From the NCBI GenBank assembly GCA_020341735.1, contig CP070833.1, forward strand, positions 1,761,050 to 1,804,256: a stretch of 43,207 bases of DNA, read 5' to 3'. Position numbers and translations under genes: made by a program. Below the pieces are notes generated by a model that was not told the DNA's origin, did no database searches, and saw nothing but the letters and a program-made list of their open reading frames with translations. The DNA is from Gammaproteobacteria bacterium (GTDB taxonomy: Bacteria; Pseudomonadota; Gammaproteobacteria; Steroidobacterales; XN24). Positions 9,154-16,704 of the stretch are shown piece after piece (positions within the stretch are counted from its first letter, which is position 1; every line of letters starts with the position of its first letter).

Positions 9154-9912
9154 TCAGGCCGCCTTGCTTGGCCGACTGTCATTACCCTGGTCGCGCCGTC
9201 GAAGCAACCGGATCAGGCTCAGGATAGGCCCCGAAAGTGCGTATAGCGCGAACAATGAAAACAAGACCAGCGGGGGATCCAACGAGATCACCATGAACAC
9301 GGCCGGAATGACGAGCAGATAGGCAAATGGTATCCGACCGCCGAGATTGAAATCTTTGCCGCTGTAGTAGGGAAAATTACTGACCATCAACGCACCGGCC
9401 ACGGCCGTCACGAGGAAAGCGATCATGAATGCACCGCCGCCCCCGAATTCGTACTTGCTGGCCAGTCCAACAAGGCCCGCCACCAGTGCGGCGCCCGAAG
9501 GACTCGGTAATCCCTCGAAAAATCTATTGTCCGCAAGCCCGATGCGCGCGTTATAGCGGGCGAGTCGCAGAGCCGCACAGACTGAATAGAAAAATGCGGC
9601 AAGCCACCCTAGCCTCCCCCACAACCAATGGAACTCAGGCAGGTTGACCACTCCCCACTCATAAATGACAAGAGCCGGTGCCAGGCCAAAGGAAACCATA
9701 TCCGCAAGGCTGTCGTATTCCTTGCCGAAGTCGCTTTCGGTGCTCGTCAGCCTGGCAACCCGACCATCTAGACCATCCATGACCATCGCAACGAAGATGG
9801 CAACTGCCGCTTTCTGGAAGTTCCCATCCATGGCCGCGACCACGGCGAAAAAGCCCGCAAACAGCGCGGCCGGGGTCAATAGATTGGGCAGCAGGTAGAT
9901 TCCTTTTCTGAT
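9154..9912 (-). CDS. pssA: CDP-diacylglycerol--serine O-phosphatidyltransferase
   Basis: This integral membrane enzyme makes phosphatidylserine from CDP-diacylglycerol and serine, the precursor of phosphatidylethanolamine. The CDP-alcohol phosphotransferase signature is complete: DGLDGRVAR, then G and two aspartates in DFGKEYDSLAD. Several hydrophobic helices follow. The family normally begins with a conserved GIYLLPNLxT segment, and this frame encodes RKGIYLLPNLLTP, but no ATG, GTG or TTG lies before it. I placed the start at an ATC (9912-9910) that stands 8 bases after a perfect GGAGG (complement of 9921-9925). With standard start codons only, the gene would begin at TTG 9879 and lose that conserved segment. 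It follows the ilvC homologue by 84 bases, an order common in proteobacteria. Confidence 0.85.
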   Translation of the reverse strand: MRKGIYLLPNLLTPAALFAGFFAVVAAMDGNFQKAAVAIFVAMVMDGLDGRVARLTSTESDFGKEYDSLADMVSFGLAPALVIYEWGVVNLPEFHWLWGRLGWLAAFFYSVCAALRLARYNARIGLADNRFFEGLPSPSGAALVAGLVGLASKYEFGGGGAFMIAFLVTAVAGALMVSNFPYYSGKDFNLGGRIPFAYLLVIPAVFMVISLDPPLVLFSLFALYALSGPILSLIRLLRRRDQGNDSRPSKAA

Positions 9913-9996
9913 GTCACTTGCCTCCGGATTCCCACCGGGATGTACCCGTCCTAAACCTACACTTTAGACTGTTCGGCGGGGGTCATTCCAGCGCGC

Positions 9997-10989
9997 TCAT
10001 TTTTCGGACAGCCACGGCATCATCGCCCTGAGGCGCTCACCGACCGCCTCAATCGGGTGCGCCTGCGCGGCACTCCGGCCTTCCCTGAGCGCCGGGAATC
10101 CGGTCTCTGCCTCGGCGGAGAGCTCCCGATCGAAACGACCGTCGCGAACTTCCTCAAGTATCTCCCGCATTGCATGGCGACTCTCCTCGTTGATGATCCG
10201 AGGCCCCCGGGAATAGTCGCCAAACTCTGCCGTACTCGATATCGACTTCCGCATCCCGGCGATACCACGCTGATGGACGAGATCCGCGATCAATTTGACC
10301 TCGTGGAGACAACCAAAATAGGCAAGTTCTTCCGGGTAACCGGCATCCACCAGTGTATCGAACGCAGCGGAGATCAGGTGGGTCAGACCGCCACAAAGAA
10401 CCGCCTGCTCGGCGAACAGGTCAGTTTCGGTTTCGTCTCGGAAGGTGGTCTCGAATATGCCCGCACGGCCGTGCCCGTTTGCCCATGCGTATCCCAGCCC
10501 CAGATCCCTCGCCTCTCCTGACGCGTTCTGATGAAGAGCCAGCAACGCGGGAACCCCCCTACCCGCCTCATAAAGCGCTCGTACCTGGTCACCGATGCCC
10601 AGCGGCGCGACCATCAGGACATCGAGATCCGCGCGTGGATCGATGTGCTTGAAGTGGATGCTGTAGCCGTGAGCGAACACCAAGGCCGAACCTTCCTTCA
10701 TCGATTCCGCCAATGTTTCCCTGTAGAGATCCGGCTGTGCTTGGTCGGGAACGAGCATCACGACCACATCGCTGGATGACGCCGCTCTGGCAGGGGTCTG
10801 CACCGGCAGACCCAACTCCTGGCAGGCGCCTCGGGACGAGGATTCCCTGCGCAGCCCGACCACCACCTCGACACCGGAGTCCCGCAGGTTGAGCGCGTGC
10901 GCCCTGCCCTGCGCTCCAAAGCCCATCACCGCAACGCGGCGACCGAGAATCGAGGCCGGTTCGATGCTCATGTCAAAGTAGGTACGCAT
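9997..10989 (-). CDS. ilvC: Ketol-acid reductoisomerase homologue with altered active site
   Basis: This 330-residue protein belongs to the class I ketol-acid reductoisomerase (KARI) family, which makes dihydroxy acids in valine and isoleucine synthesis using NADPH and Mg2+. The Rossmann motif GFGAQGRAHALNL and the phosphate-binding loop GLRRESSS are present. Numbering matches the Pseudomonas enzyme without gaps: H107, D190, E194, E230 and S251 are retained. However, catalytic K130 is leucine (codon CTG at 10602-10600), and metal-ligand E226 is glycine (codon GGT at 10314-10312). The usual APKGPGH loop reads APLGIGD. I infer that normal KARI activity is lost or changed. GGAG 6 bases before the ATG supports the start. 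No ilvB or ilvN gene adjoins it; pssA follows. The symbol reflects family only. Confidence 0.82.
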   Translation of the reverse strand: MRTYFDMSIEPASILGRRVAVMGFGAQGRAHALNLRDSGVEVVVGLRRESSSRGACQELGLPVQTPARAASSSDVVVMLVPDQAQPDLYRETLAESMKEGSALVFAHGYSIHFKHIDPRADLDVLMVAPLGIGDQVRALYEAGRGVPALLALHQNASGEARDLGLGYAWANGHGRAGIFETTFRDETETDLFAEQAVLCGGLTHLISAAFDTLVDAGYPEELAYFGCLHEVKLIADLVHQRGIAGMRKSISSTAEFGDYSRGPRIINEESRHAMREILEEVRDGRFDRELSAEAETGFPALREGRSAAQAHPIEAVGERLRAMMPWLSEK

Positions 10990-11115
10990 GTCTTACTCCA
11001 GCGGGAACCCGGGACGTGGCGCCCGGCCTGCTACGGTACAAAAACGCTATCGAACCCTTACAATACGGCCCACGCCGAACTTCCGGTAGATTAGCCCAGT
11101 CATCAGGAACAACAC

Positions 11116-12840
11116 ATGCGTCTTTCGCAGTATCCACTTGCCACGCTCAAGGAGGTGCCTTCCGGCGCGGAGGTGGTCAGTCATCAGCTCATGGTGCGAT
11201 CCGGAATGATTCGCCGGCTTGCGTCGGGGCTGTATACATGGATGCCGCTTGGTTTGAGGGCGCTGAGGAAGGTAGAGCGCATCGTCCGGGAGGAGATGGA
11301 CGCCGCCGGAGCACTGGAGCTACTGATGCCGGTTGTTCAGCCATCCGAGTTATGGCGGGAATCCGGCCGATGGGATGTCTTCGGCCCGGAACTGCTCCGC
11401 TTCACGGATCGCCATGAACGCGGTTTTTGCCTCGGGCCGACTCATGAGGAGGTCATAACGGACATTGCGCGTAGCGACCTCAGGAGTTATCGGCAGCTGC
11501 CCGTAAATTACTACCAGATTCAAACGAAATTTCGTGATGAGATCCGGCCCCGTTTCGGCGTCATGAGAGCCCGGGAGTTCATCATGAAAGACGCGTACTC
11601 TTTCCACCTGGATGAAGCCTGCCTCGAGAGAACCTACCGACGCATGTACGACGCATACGCCGCGATCTGCACGCGCATGAATCTCAGGTTCCGGGCGGTT
11701 GAGGCAGACACCGGAGCGATCGGGGGCAGCGTCTCCCACGAATTTCATGTGCTGGCGGATTCAGGTGAAGACGCGATCGCTTTCTCTGACGAGAGCGACT
11801 ACGCCGCCAATGTGGAGATGGCGCCTTCGATGCCGGATACGGATGCCCGCCCTGAGGCCACTATTGAGGCCCGGCAAGTTTCCACCCCCGATATTCGGAG
11901 CATCGGGCAACTCACGGAATTTCTCGGCGTAGAACCGCGGCATTGCGCCAAGACGCTGCTCGTCGAGGGCACCGATGGCCTCGCGGTGGCACTGATCATT
12001 CGCGGCGATCATGAACTGAACCCGATAAAAGCGGCCAAACTTCCGGGTGTTGCATCCCCGTTACAGATGGCTTCAGCCGATACCATCCAGACGACGGCTG
12101 GCTGCGGCGCCGGCTTTATCGGTCCGGTTGGACTGACGTGCCCGATTTTTGCCGACCACGCAACACGCAACATGTCGGACTTTGTGACTGGGGCCAATGC
12201 TGAAGATGCCCACCTACAGGGTGTCAACTGGATCCGGGACCTTCCCGAGCCCGAGTTCGTGGACATTCGCAATGTCGTGGAAGGCGATGCCAGCCCCGAC
12301 GGCCACGGGACTCTTTCGATTGCCCGGGGCATCGAGGTCGGTCACGTTTTCCAGCTCGGAAAAAAATACAGCGAAGCCCTTGGAGCAACTGTGCTGGACG
12401 AAGACGGAAGGGAGCGGCAGATGTTGATGGGCTGCTACGGTATCGGTGTCACTCGATTCGTCGCAGCGGCAATCGAGCAGAATTACGACGAGAACGGCAT
12501 CATCTGGCCGGAACCCATCGCTCCGTTCCAGGTCGCGTTGATCCCGATTAACCTCCAGAAGTCACCGCGGGTTAGAGAAGCTTCGGAGACAATCTACGCA
12601 GAACTGACGGCTCAGGGAGTCGAAGTCATTTTCGATGACAGGCAGTCGCGCCCGGGCGTGAAGTTTGCCGACTGTGACCTTCTTGGAATCCCGCATCGCA
12701 TCGTCGTCGGAGAACGGGCGCTGGATGAAGGGCAAGTGGAATACAAACACAGACGCGATAGTGAGTCCGGCCGCCTCCCGCTCGAGAGCGTCGTCGCCGA
12801 AATTACAGGGCGCATTCAGGACGCCCTGGCCAACGGGTAG
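11116..12840 (+). CDS. proS: Prolyl-tRNA synthetase (bacterial type)
   Basis: This 574-residue class II synthetase charges tRNA-Pro. The N-terminus [19 protein letters not shown] and the motifs [38 protein letters not shown] and [25 protein letters not shown] are diagnostic of ProS. The central region around residues 235-395 is the YbaK-like insertion domain that edits mischarged alanyl-tRNA; it includes AKTLLV and the GADGL-like EGTDGL. Motif 3, GCYGIGVTR, lies near residue 437, and the anticodon-binding domain ends the protein. AGGA at 11105-11108 sits 7 bases before the ATG. It is divergent from the ilvC homologue across a 126-base gap that contains a possible TACAAT -10 element at 11059-11064 but no convincing -35. 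Confidence 0.97.
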   Translation: MRLSQYPLATLKEVPSGAEVVSHQLMVRSGMIRRLASGLYTWMPLGLRALRKVERIVREEMDAAGALELLMPVVQPSELWRESGRWDVFGPELLRFTDRHERGFCLGPTHEEVITDIARSDLRSYRQLPVNYYQIQTKFRDEIRPRFGVMRAREFIMKDAYSFHLDEACLERTYRRMYDAYAAICTRMNLRFRAVEADTGAIGGSVSHEFHVLADSGEDAIAFSDESDYAANVEMAPSMPDTDARPEATIEARQVSTPDIRSIGQLTEFLGVEPRHCAKTLLVEGTDGLAVALIIRGDHELNPIKAAKLPGVASPLQMASADTIQTTAGCGAGFIGPVGLTCPIFADHATRNMSDFVTGANAEDAHLQGVNWIRDLPEPEFVDIRNVVEGDASPDGHGTLSIARGIEVGHVFQLGKKYSEALGATVLDEDGRERQMLMGCYGIGVTRFVAAAIEQNYDENGIIWPEPIAPFQVALIPINLQKSPRVREASETIYAELTAQGVEVIFDDRQSRPGVKFADCDLLGIPHRIVVGERALDEGQVEYKHRRDSESGRLPLESVVAEITGRIQDALANG

Positions 12841-12846
12841 CGTCGC

Positions 12847-13404
12847 ATGCGGCGTCTGATGCTGCTGTCCATATTGCTGTGCGGACTCGCGCTGGCAAAA
12901 CCGACTGCCGTTGACCCTGCATTGAAAGAACGCCTGATCGTCGCCGCATCCCAGGCATCGAGTTTCGTCGACCGTTTCGATGCCGAGGTCTGGCTGATGG
13001 ATATGTCACTGCGGCTAAAGCGGCAGGTCGCGGATCACGACGAGCGTCTGAGAATACTGAGGCTGGCGCATGCGGAGGCGACCCGTGTGGAACTGCCTCC
13101 AGAACTCGTCCTCGCAGTGATCGACGTAGAAAGCAACTTCGATCGTTTCGCCCTGTCCGAAGCCGGCGCCAGGGGACTGATGCAAGTCATGCCGTTCTGG
13201 GTCGATGAAATCGGTCGACCTGAGGACAATCTATTCGAAATCCCCACCAATCTACGCTACGGATGCACCATACTGCGATACTACTACGACAGAGAATCCG
13301 GGAATCTGTCGCGCGCGCTGTCCCGATACAACGGCAGCGTGGGGAAACGCTGGTATCCAGACCGGGTGTTCAGCCGGCTCAGTACGAAGTGGTATCAGCA
13401 ATAG
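12847..13404 (+). CDS. Periplasmic lytic transglycosylase (SLT domain)
   Basis: This small 185-residue protein starts with a signal peptide (MRRLMLLSILLCGLALA) and carries a C-terminal soluble lytic transglycosylase domain that cleaves peptidoglycan between MurNAc and GlcNAc. The catalytic glutamate is E95 in VIDVESNFDRFALSEAGARG, followed by GLMQVMPFW and the NLRYGCTILRYYY and SRYNGS motifs of the lysozyme-like fold. The segment at residues 25-80 is helical and charged. It begins 6 bases after proS, so the two may be co-transcribed. It is much shorter than Slt70 or MltF, and no lipobox is visible. It converges with the acylphosphatase gene only 4 bases away. Confidence 0.92.
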   Translation: MRRLMLLSILLCGLALAKPTAVDPALKERLIVAASQASSFVDRFDAEVWLMDMSLRLKRQVADHDERLRILRLAHAEATRVELPPELVLAVIDVESNFDRFALSEAGARGLMQVMPFWVDEIGRPEDNLFEIPTNLRYGCTILRYYYDRESGNLSRALSRYNGSVGKRWYPDRVFSRLSTKWYQQ

Positions 13405-13408
13405 TCGG

Positions 13409-13690
13409 CTAGCCGGTCGAAAATGCCGACGGAATCGCATCCTCGCCAGACACGTCGACGATCTTGACGTTGTCCACCCGCGCCATTGGTGGTCCGTGAC
13501 GCAGCCACAAACATAACTCGTTCACGGCGCGAGAATCGCCACAGGCGAGTACTTCGACCCCGCCATCCGGTAGGTTAATGGCATGGCCGGTCAAACCGAG
13601 ATTCTGCGCCTGGCTGGCCGTACTTGCGCGGAAGAACACGCCCTGCACCCGCCCTGTTACGATGCAGCGCCGACAACAATGGTCCTTCAT
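13409..13690 (-). CDS. acyP: Acylphosphatase
   Basis: This 93-residue cytoplasmic enzyme hydrolyses acyl phosphates such as acetyl phosphate or 1,3-bisphosphoglycerate. The signature VTGRVQGVFFRAS contains the phosphate-binding loop and catalytic R21, and N39 in GHAINLPDGGVEV is the second catalytic residue. Length and fold order agree with the family. The N-terminus holds two CC/RRC-like cysteines (MKDHCCRRC), which are unusual but outside the active site. It begins 29 bases after the DUF4398 gene on the same strand and ends 4 bases from the convergent transglycosylase. A 10-base palindrome at 13406-13415 spans its stop codon. Confidence 0.93.
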   Translation of the reverse strand: MKDHCCRRCIVTGRVQGVFFRASTASQAQNLGLTGHAINLPDGGVEVLACGDSRAVNELCLWLRHGPPMARVDNVKIVDVSGEDAIPSAFSTG

Positions 13691-13719
13691 TACCCGACTC
13701 TCTACCGGGAGGACCGGCT

Positions 13720-14025
13720 CTATCGATCGCCGCCGATGGTCTCGGCGATTGTCCGGGCGTGAGTGGCTTTCTGGCGGGCGTTGCGGGCGTCGTTCCGGGC
13801 CCCGTTGTAGGCGCGCTTTTCCAGCTTCTTCTCGGCGCTGCCAAGATAGTCACGGGCCTGCCGCAACGGGACCGGGGCCCACTTCTCGGCACCGGCTGCC
13901 TCCGCGGCCTGAATCGCCTGGCGCGCGTCGCTCATCTCCTGCACTGGCGGTCCCGCACAGGCTGACAAGAGCAGCAACACGGTTAGCCCGGCAAGTTTCC
14001 CCATCATGGATTTCGGTCTCGGCAT
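13720..14025 (-). CDS. DUF4398 lipoprotein
   Basis: This predicted 101-residue lipoprotein has a signal peptide ending in a lipobox, LSAC, with the lipidated cysteine at position 23. The mature part is alanine- and arginine-rich and helical, with repeats such as AYNGARNDARNARQKATHA, and matches the DUF4398 family often found in gammaproteobacterial envelopes. The residues after the cysteine are A, G and P, without aspartate at +2, so outer-membrane sorting is likely. An internal ATG at codon 7 or 8 (MMGK) could also be the start and would leave a more typical signal peptide. Function is unknown; the helical build suggests a periplasmic coiled-coil partner. Confidence 0.85.
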   Translation of the reverse strand: MPRPKSMMGKLAGLTVLLLLSACAGPPVQEMSDARQAIQAAEAAGAEKWAPVPLRQARDYLGSAEKKLEKRAYNGARNDARNARQKATHARTIAETIGGDR

Positions 14026-14144
14026 GTTTTGTCGTACCGTTCCCGTCTGAGATGATCAGGTTACCCGTGAGAAATATACTCTATCGCAGACCATGCGACC
14101 AGCACTCAGGGGCCGCCAACCGTGATGGAAAAATGAGGCAAATC
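14026..14144. other. Divergent intergenic region, DUF4398 / arsC-like
   Basis: This 119-base gap separates the DUF4398 lipoprotein gene (-) from the arsC-like gene (+) and should hold promoters for both. TATACT at 14075-14080 is a possible plus-strand -10 element, but no matching -35 hexamer is seen 16-18 bases upstream. Nothing else stands out. Confidence 0.3.
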
Positions 14145-14498
14145 ATGAAGGTAACGATCTACCACAACCCTCGCTGCTCGAAATCACGTCAGACCCTGGC
14201 CCTGCTCCGCGAGCGGGGCGTGGATCCTGAGGTCATCGAGTACCTCAAAACGCCACCGGACAAGGCGACGCTTGAGAGCCTGCTCGAAGCACTTTCAATA
14301 CCGGCATCCGGCCTCGTCCGCACGGGTGAACCCGAGTATCGGGAGCTCGGCCTGGCAACCGCAGGCACGACCGAGTCCCACCTGGTTGACGCGATGGTCG
14401 AACATCCCAGGCTCATCCAGCGGCCCATCGTGATCTGCGGTGGGCAAGCCCGACTGGGGCGTCCGCCTGAACAGGTTCTGGAGATCATCCCTGAATGA
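14145..14498 (+). CDS. arsC: Arsenate reductase, glutaredoxin-dependent ArsC family
   Basis: This 117-residue thioredoxin-fold protein is related to E. coli ArsC, which reduces arsenate to arsenite with glutathione and glutaredoxin. The catalytic cysteine is C11 in YHNPRCSKSRQTL. Arginines that bind the oxyanion in the family are visible in LVRTGEP, LIQRPIV and ARLGRPPE. The frame is open upstream to 13578. I chose ATG 14145 because GAGG at 14135-14138 precedes it and because the fold begins at KVTIYHNP; ATG 14133 is a possible alternative. The stop overlaps the wrbA-like start as ATGA. No arsB or arsR adjoins, so this may be the housekeeping type rather than a resistance gene. Confidence 0.9.
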   Translation: MKVTIYHNPRCSKSRQTLALLRERGVDPEVIEYLKTPPDKATLESLLEALSIPASGLVRTGEPEYRELGLATAGTTESHLVDAMVEHPRLIQRPIVICGGQARLGRPPEQVLEIIPE

Positions 14499-15091
14499 AG
14501 AATGTCCTGGTTCTGTACTACTCGCGAAACGGGTCAACGGCTGCCTTGGCGGGGCACGTGGCCCGCGGCGTCGAACGGGTAGAACCCGTCGAAGTGTTGC
14601 TTAGAACCGTACCGACTGTTTCACCGATCACCGAGGCCACGGCTCCAGCAATTCCTGATGATGGCCCTCCGCACGTCACGCTGGAGGAAGTCGCGGCTGC
14701 CGACGGTTTGATCATCGGCAGCCCCACGCGTTTCGGGAAAATGGCTGCACCGCTGAAATACCTCCTGGACAGCCCCGGGGAACTATGGCTTTCCGGGGCG
14801 CTGTCCGGGAAGCCCGCCGCAGTTTTCACCTCAACGGGCACCATGCACGGGGGCCAGGAGTCCACTCTGCTCACGATGATGCTGCCACTGTTGCATCACG
14901 GCATGGTCCTCGTCGGGTTGCCGTTTACGGATCCCACCCTTGGGACGACCCGTACAGGGGGGACCCCATATGGGGCCAGTCATGTTGCGGGCCAGCCGCC
15001 ATCGCCTCGCATCACCGAGGAGGAGAGGCTCCTGGCGCAGGCCCTCGGAGAGCGCGTGGCTCGCATCGCGCTGATCCTGGCCGGGAAGTGA
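14495..15091 (+). CDS. wrbA: WrbA-type NAD(P)H:quinone oxidoreductase
   Basis: This 198-residue flavodoxin-like protein is of the WrbA family, which binds FMN and reduces quinones by two electrons. The FMN phosphate loop is YYSRNGSTAALA near residues 8-19. GSPTRFGKMAAPLKYLLD around residues 79-96 and STGTMHGGQESTLLTMM around residues 112-128 are typical of WrbA, as is GTPYGASHVAG near the end. Its start overlaps the arsC-like stop as ATGA and its stop overlaps the DUF2069 start as GTGA, so all three genes are likely translated from one message. Sequence alone does not exclude a related flavoprotein role, but the family match is strong. Confidence 0.92.
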   Translation: MKNVLVLYYSRNGSTAALAGHVARGVERVEPVEVLLRTVPTVSPITEATAPAIPDDGPPHVTLEEVAAADGLIIGSPTRFGKMAAPLKYLLDSPGELWLSGALSGKPAAVFTSTGTMHGGQESTLLTMMLPLLHHGMVLVGLPFTDPTLGTTRTGGTPYGASHVAGQPPSPRITEEERLLAQALGERVARIALILAGK

Positions 15092-15444
15092 GCCTGCACG
15101 GCCCGCGTAGCGCCTATCCCGCCGCGGCATCTGCAGCCATCTTCCTGATCTGGCTGGGTGTCTGGCAAGGCTTTGCCGCACCGCCGGACGCCATCAGCCC
15201 GATCATCCTGATCATTGTCTTGTGGATACCGATCCTCCCTGCAATACCCCTGATTTTTCAAGGAAACCGCCGCGCAGCGACATGGTGTAGCCTGATTGGC
15301 GTGTTCTACTTTGGATTTACGGTCATGGAACTCGTGGCCAATCCCCTTGCCCGCCCGTGGGCAGCGATCGGGATGTTCCTCTGTGCGCTGATGGTCGGTC
15401 TGCAGCTCCGCCTTATTCGGTCCAGACCGGATCAGCGGCACTGA
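15088..15444 (+). CDS. DUF2069 membrane protein
   Basis: This 118-residue protein has four hydrophobic segments separated by short polar loops, the build of the DUF2069 family of predicted inner-membrane proteins. Recognisable parts are WLGVWQGFA, WIPILPAIPLIFQGNRRA and GVFYFGFTVMELVANP. The frame is open upstream to 14785, but those codons lie inside wrbA. I chose the GTG at 15088 because it overlaps the wrbA stop as GTGA. The gene is usually found next to wrbA and arsC in gammaproteobacteria. Its 3' end overlaps the convergent hda gene by 13 bases. Function is unknown. Confidence 0.88.
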   Translation: MSLHGPRSAYPAAASAAIFLIWLGVWQGFAAPPDAISPIILIIVLWIPILPAIPLIFQGNRRAATWCSLIGVFYFGFTVMELVANPLARPWAAIGMFLCALMVGLQLRLIRSRPDQRH

Positions 15445-16139
15445 GAAGAACCGCCGGCGATGATGCTGCGGACAAAGGGCACAGTGAGCTTGCGCTGCTC
15501 CGCCAGCGACTCGACATCAAGTCGTTCCAGCAGACCGTACATTGACTCCATATCGCGTGGGACTCTGCGTAGCAGGTACTGAATGGTTTCGTCCGGCAGT
15601 TCCAGTCCACGATGCTGAGCTCTTAGCCGAAGGGCCGCCGCAATGCCCGCTTCGTCCAATTCAACCAGCTGGAACACGGCGCCGGCGCTGAGTCTGGAAC
15701 GCAGATCCGGCAGGTCAAATTCGATGCCGGATGGCCCTCTTTCCGTTGCCACGATCAATGCCCCACCCCGATCAATCAAACCGTTGTACAGGTTGAATAG
15801 CGCCGTTTCCCATTCGGAGTCTCCGGCGACCCGATCGAGATCGTCGATCGCCAGCAACCTTTGCTCATCCCACCCTTCAAGCACCTCCGGACCGAATGGC
15901 CTCATCTGCTCCATCGGTATGTAGGCGGCCAATTTACCTGCGTCTCCGGTCGCTGCACAGACTGCTTGAAGCAAATGGCTTTTGCCGCTGGACGCCGGCC
16001 CCCATAGCCAACCCCCTGGGCCATCGGCGCCCGCGGCCACCGCCTGCAGGTGTGCGACAGCAACCGCGTTTGGCCCCGCAAGAAATGTCTTGAATATGGC
16101 AGAGTCTTTCAATTCGATCGGGAGTGGGAGCTGCCTCAT
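15432..16139 (-). CDS. hda: DnaA regulatory inactivator Hda
   Basis: Hda is a DnaA-like AAA+ protein. Bound to the DNA sliding clamp, it stimulates ATP hydrolysis by DnaA and so prevents re-initiation of replication. The N-terminal QLPLPI at residues 3-8 matches the clamp-binding QL(S/P)LPL motif of Hda. The P-loop is GPASSGKSHLLQ near residues 48-59, and the Walker B region is LLAIDDLDRV. The DLRSRLSAG segment with its arginines and the PDETIQYLLRRVPRDM lid complete the domain. The 235-residue length is normal. It converges with DUF2069 and lies downstream of the CDP-alcohol phosphotransferase gene with a 10-base gap, as in pseudomonads. Confidence 0.94.
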   Translation of the reverse strand: MRQLPLPIELKDSAIFKTFLAGPNAVAVAHLQAVAAGADGPGGWLWGPASSGKSHLLQAVCAATGDAGKLAAYIPMEQMRPFGPEVLEGWDEQRLLAIDDLDRVAGDSEWETALFNLYNGLIDRGGALIVATERGPSGIEFDLPDLRSRLSAGAVFQLVELDEAGIAAALRLRAQHRGLELPDETIQYLLRRVPRDMESMYGLLERLDVESLAEQRKLTVPFVRSIIAGGSSQCR

Positions 16140-16149
16140 CGTGCCTCCG

Positions 16150-16704
16150 TCAACCCGCCCGTCGCGCCATCAAGGCACGCTGCCCCCAAGTCACCATGTA
16201 GTCGATACCGCTGAATACAGTCGTCGCCAATACGGCGTATCCAATGACCTCTACGACGGGCCGACCGGGCACTGCGTAGGCGGCATCCGCGACCGCCGAT
16301 AGGACATAGAGCAGCTGGAGAGCCGAGTTGGCCTTGCTCACCCGCGTCGGGCTGGCATCGAACTCTCCAATGAACACCCGATAGGCAGTTGCACCGGCAA
16401 TGATGATCAAATCTCGGGCGACGACGGCGACCAGGAGCCACACCGGGGCAAGACCAATGTATCCCAGGGTGACAAAAGAAGTGACCAGCAGAAGCTTGTC
16501 CGCCAATGGGTCGAGTACACCCCCCAGTCGTGATCTCCACTCGTATCGCTTAGCGAGAAATCCGTCCAGCCCGTCCGTCAGACCAGCCGTGAAGAACAGC
16601 AACAGGACCCATTGGTATTGCCCTTGCAGAAGCAGGATGACCAGCGGGGCTACCAAAATCATCCTGAGGATGCACAAGGCGTTGGGGATATGTCTGGGCT
16701 TCAA
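16150..16704 (-). CDS. CDP-alcohol phosphatidyltransferase family protein
   Basis: This 184-residue membrane protein has five or six hydrophobic helices and the CDP-alcohol phosphotransferase signature. That is, DGLDGFLAKR is followed by G and two aspartates in GGVLDPLADK. The overall length and the opening PNALCILRMILVAPLVILLL resemble PgsA, which makes phosphatidylglycerol phosphate, and related cardiolipin-type enzymes. Its position between DUF2066 and hda is conserved in many gammaproteobacteria, where it is annotated only as a CDP-alcohol phosphotransferase. I therefore leave the symbol empty. Its start overlaps the DUF2066 stop by 4 bases. It is distinct from pssA at 9154-9912. Confidence 0.9.
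   Translation of the reverse strand: MKPRHIPNALCILRMILVAPLVILLLQGQYQWVLLLFFTAGLTDGLDGFLAKRYEWRSRLGGVLDPLADKLLLVTSFVTLGYIGLAPVWLLVAVVARDLIIIAGATAYRVFIGEFDASPTRVSKANSALQLLYVLSAVADAAYAVPGRPVVEVIGYAVLATTVFSGIDYMVTWGQRALMARRAG

Noticed and set aside
9913-9918. GTG at about 9917 as the pssA start
   Set aside because: It lies in a different frame and runs into a stop after about 13 codons, so it would only work if a base were missing in the sequence. I kept it only as the refuting case for the ATC start.
10990-11115. Riboswitch or T-box leader between the ilvC homologue and proS
   Set aside because: The 126-base gap is divergent and shows no T-box motif, no leader peptide with repeated codons and no terminator hairpin.
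13406-13415. Palindrome CGGCTAGCCG between the transglycosylase and acyP genes, considered as a bidirectional terminator
   Set aside because: It has no loop bases and no T-tract on either side, and five pairs without a loop cannot form a useful hairpin.
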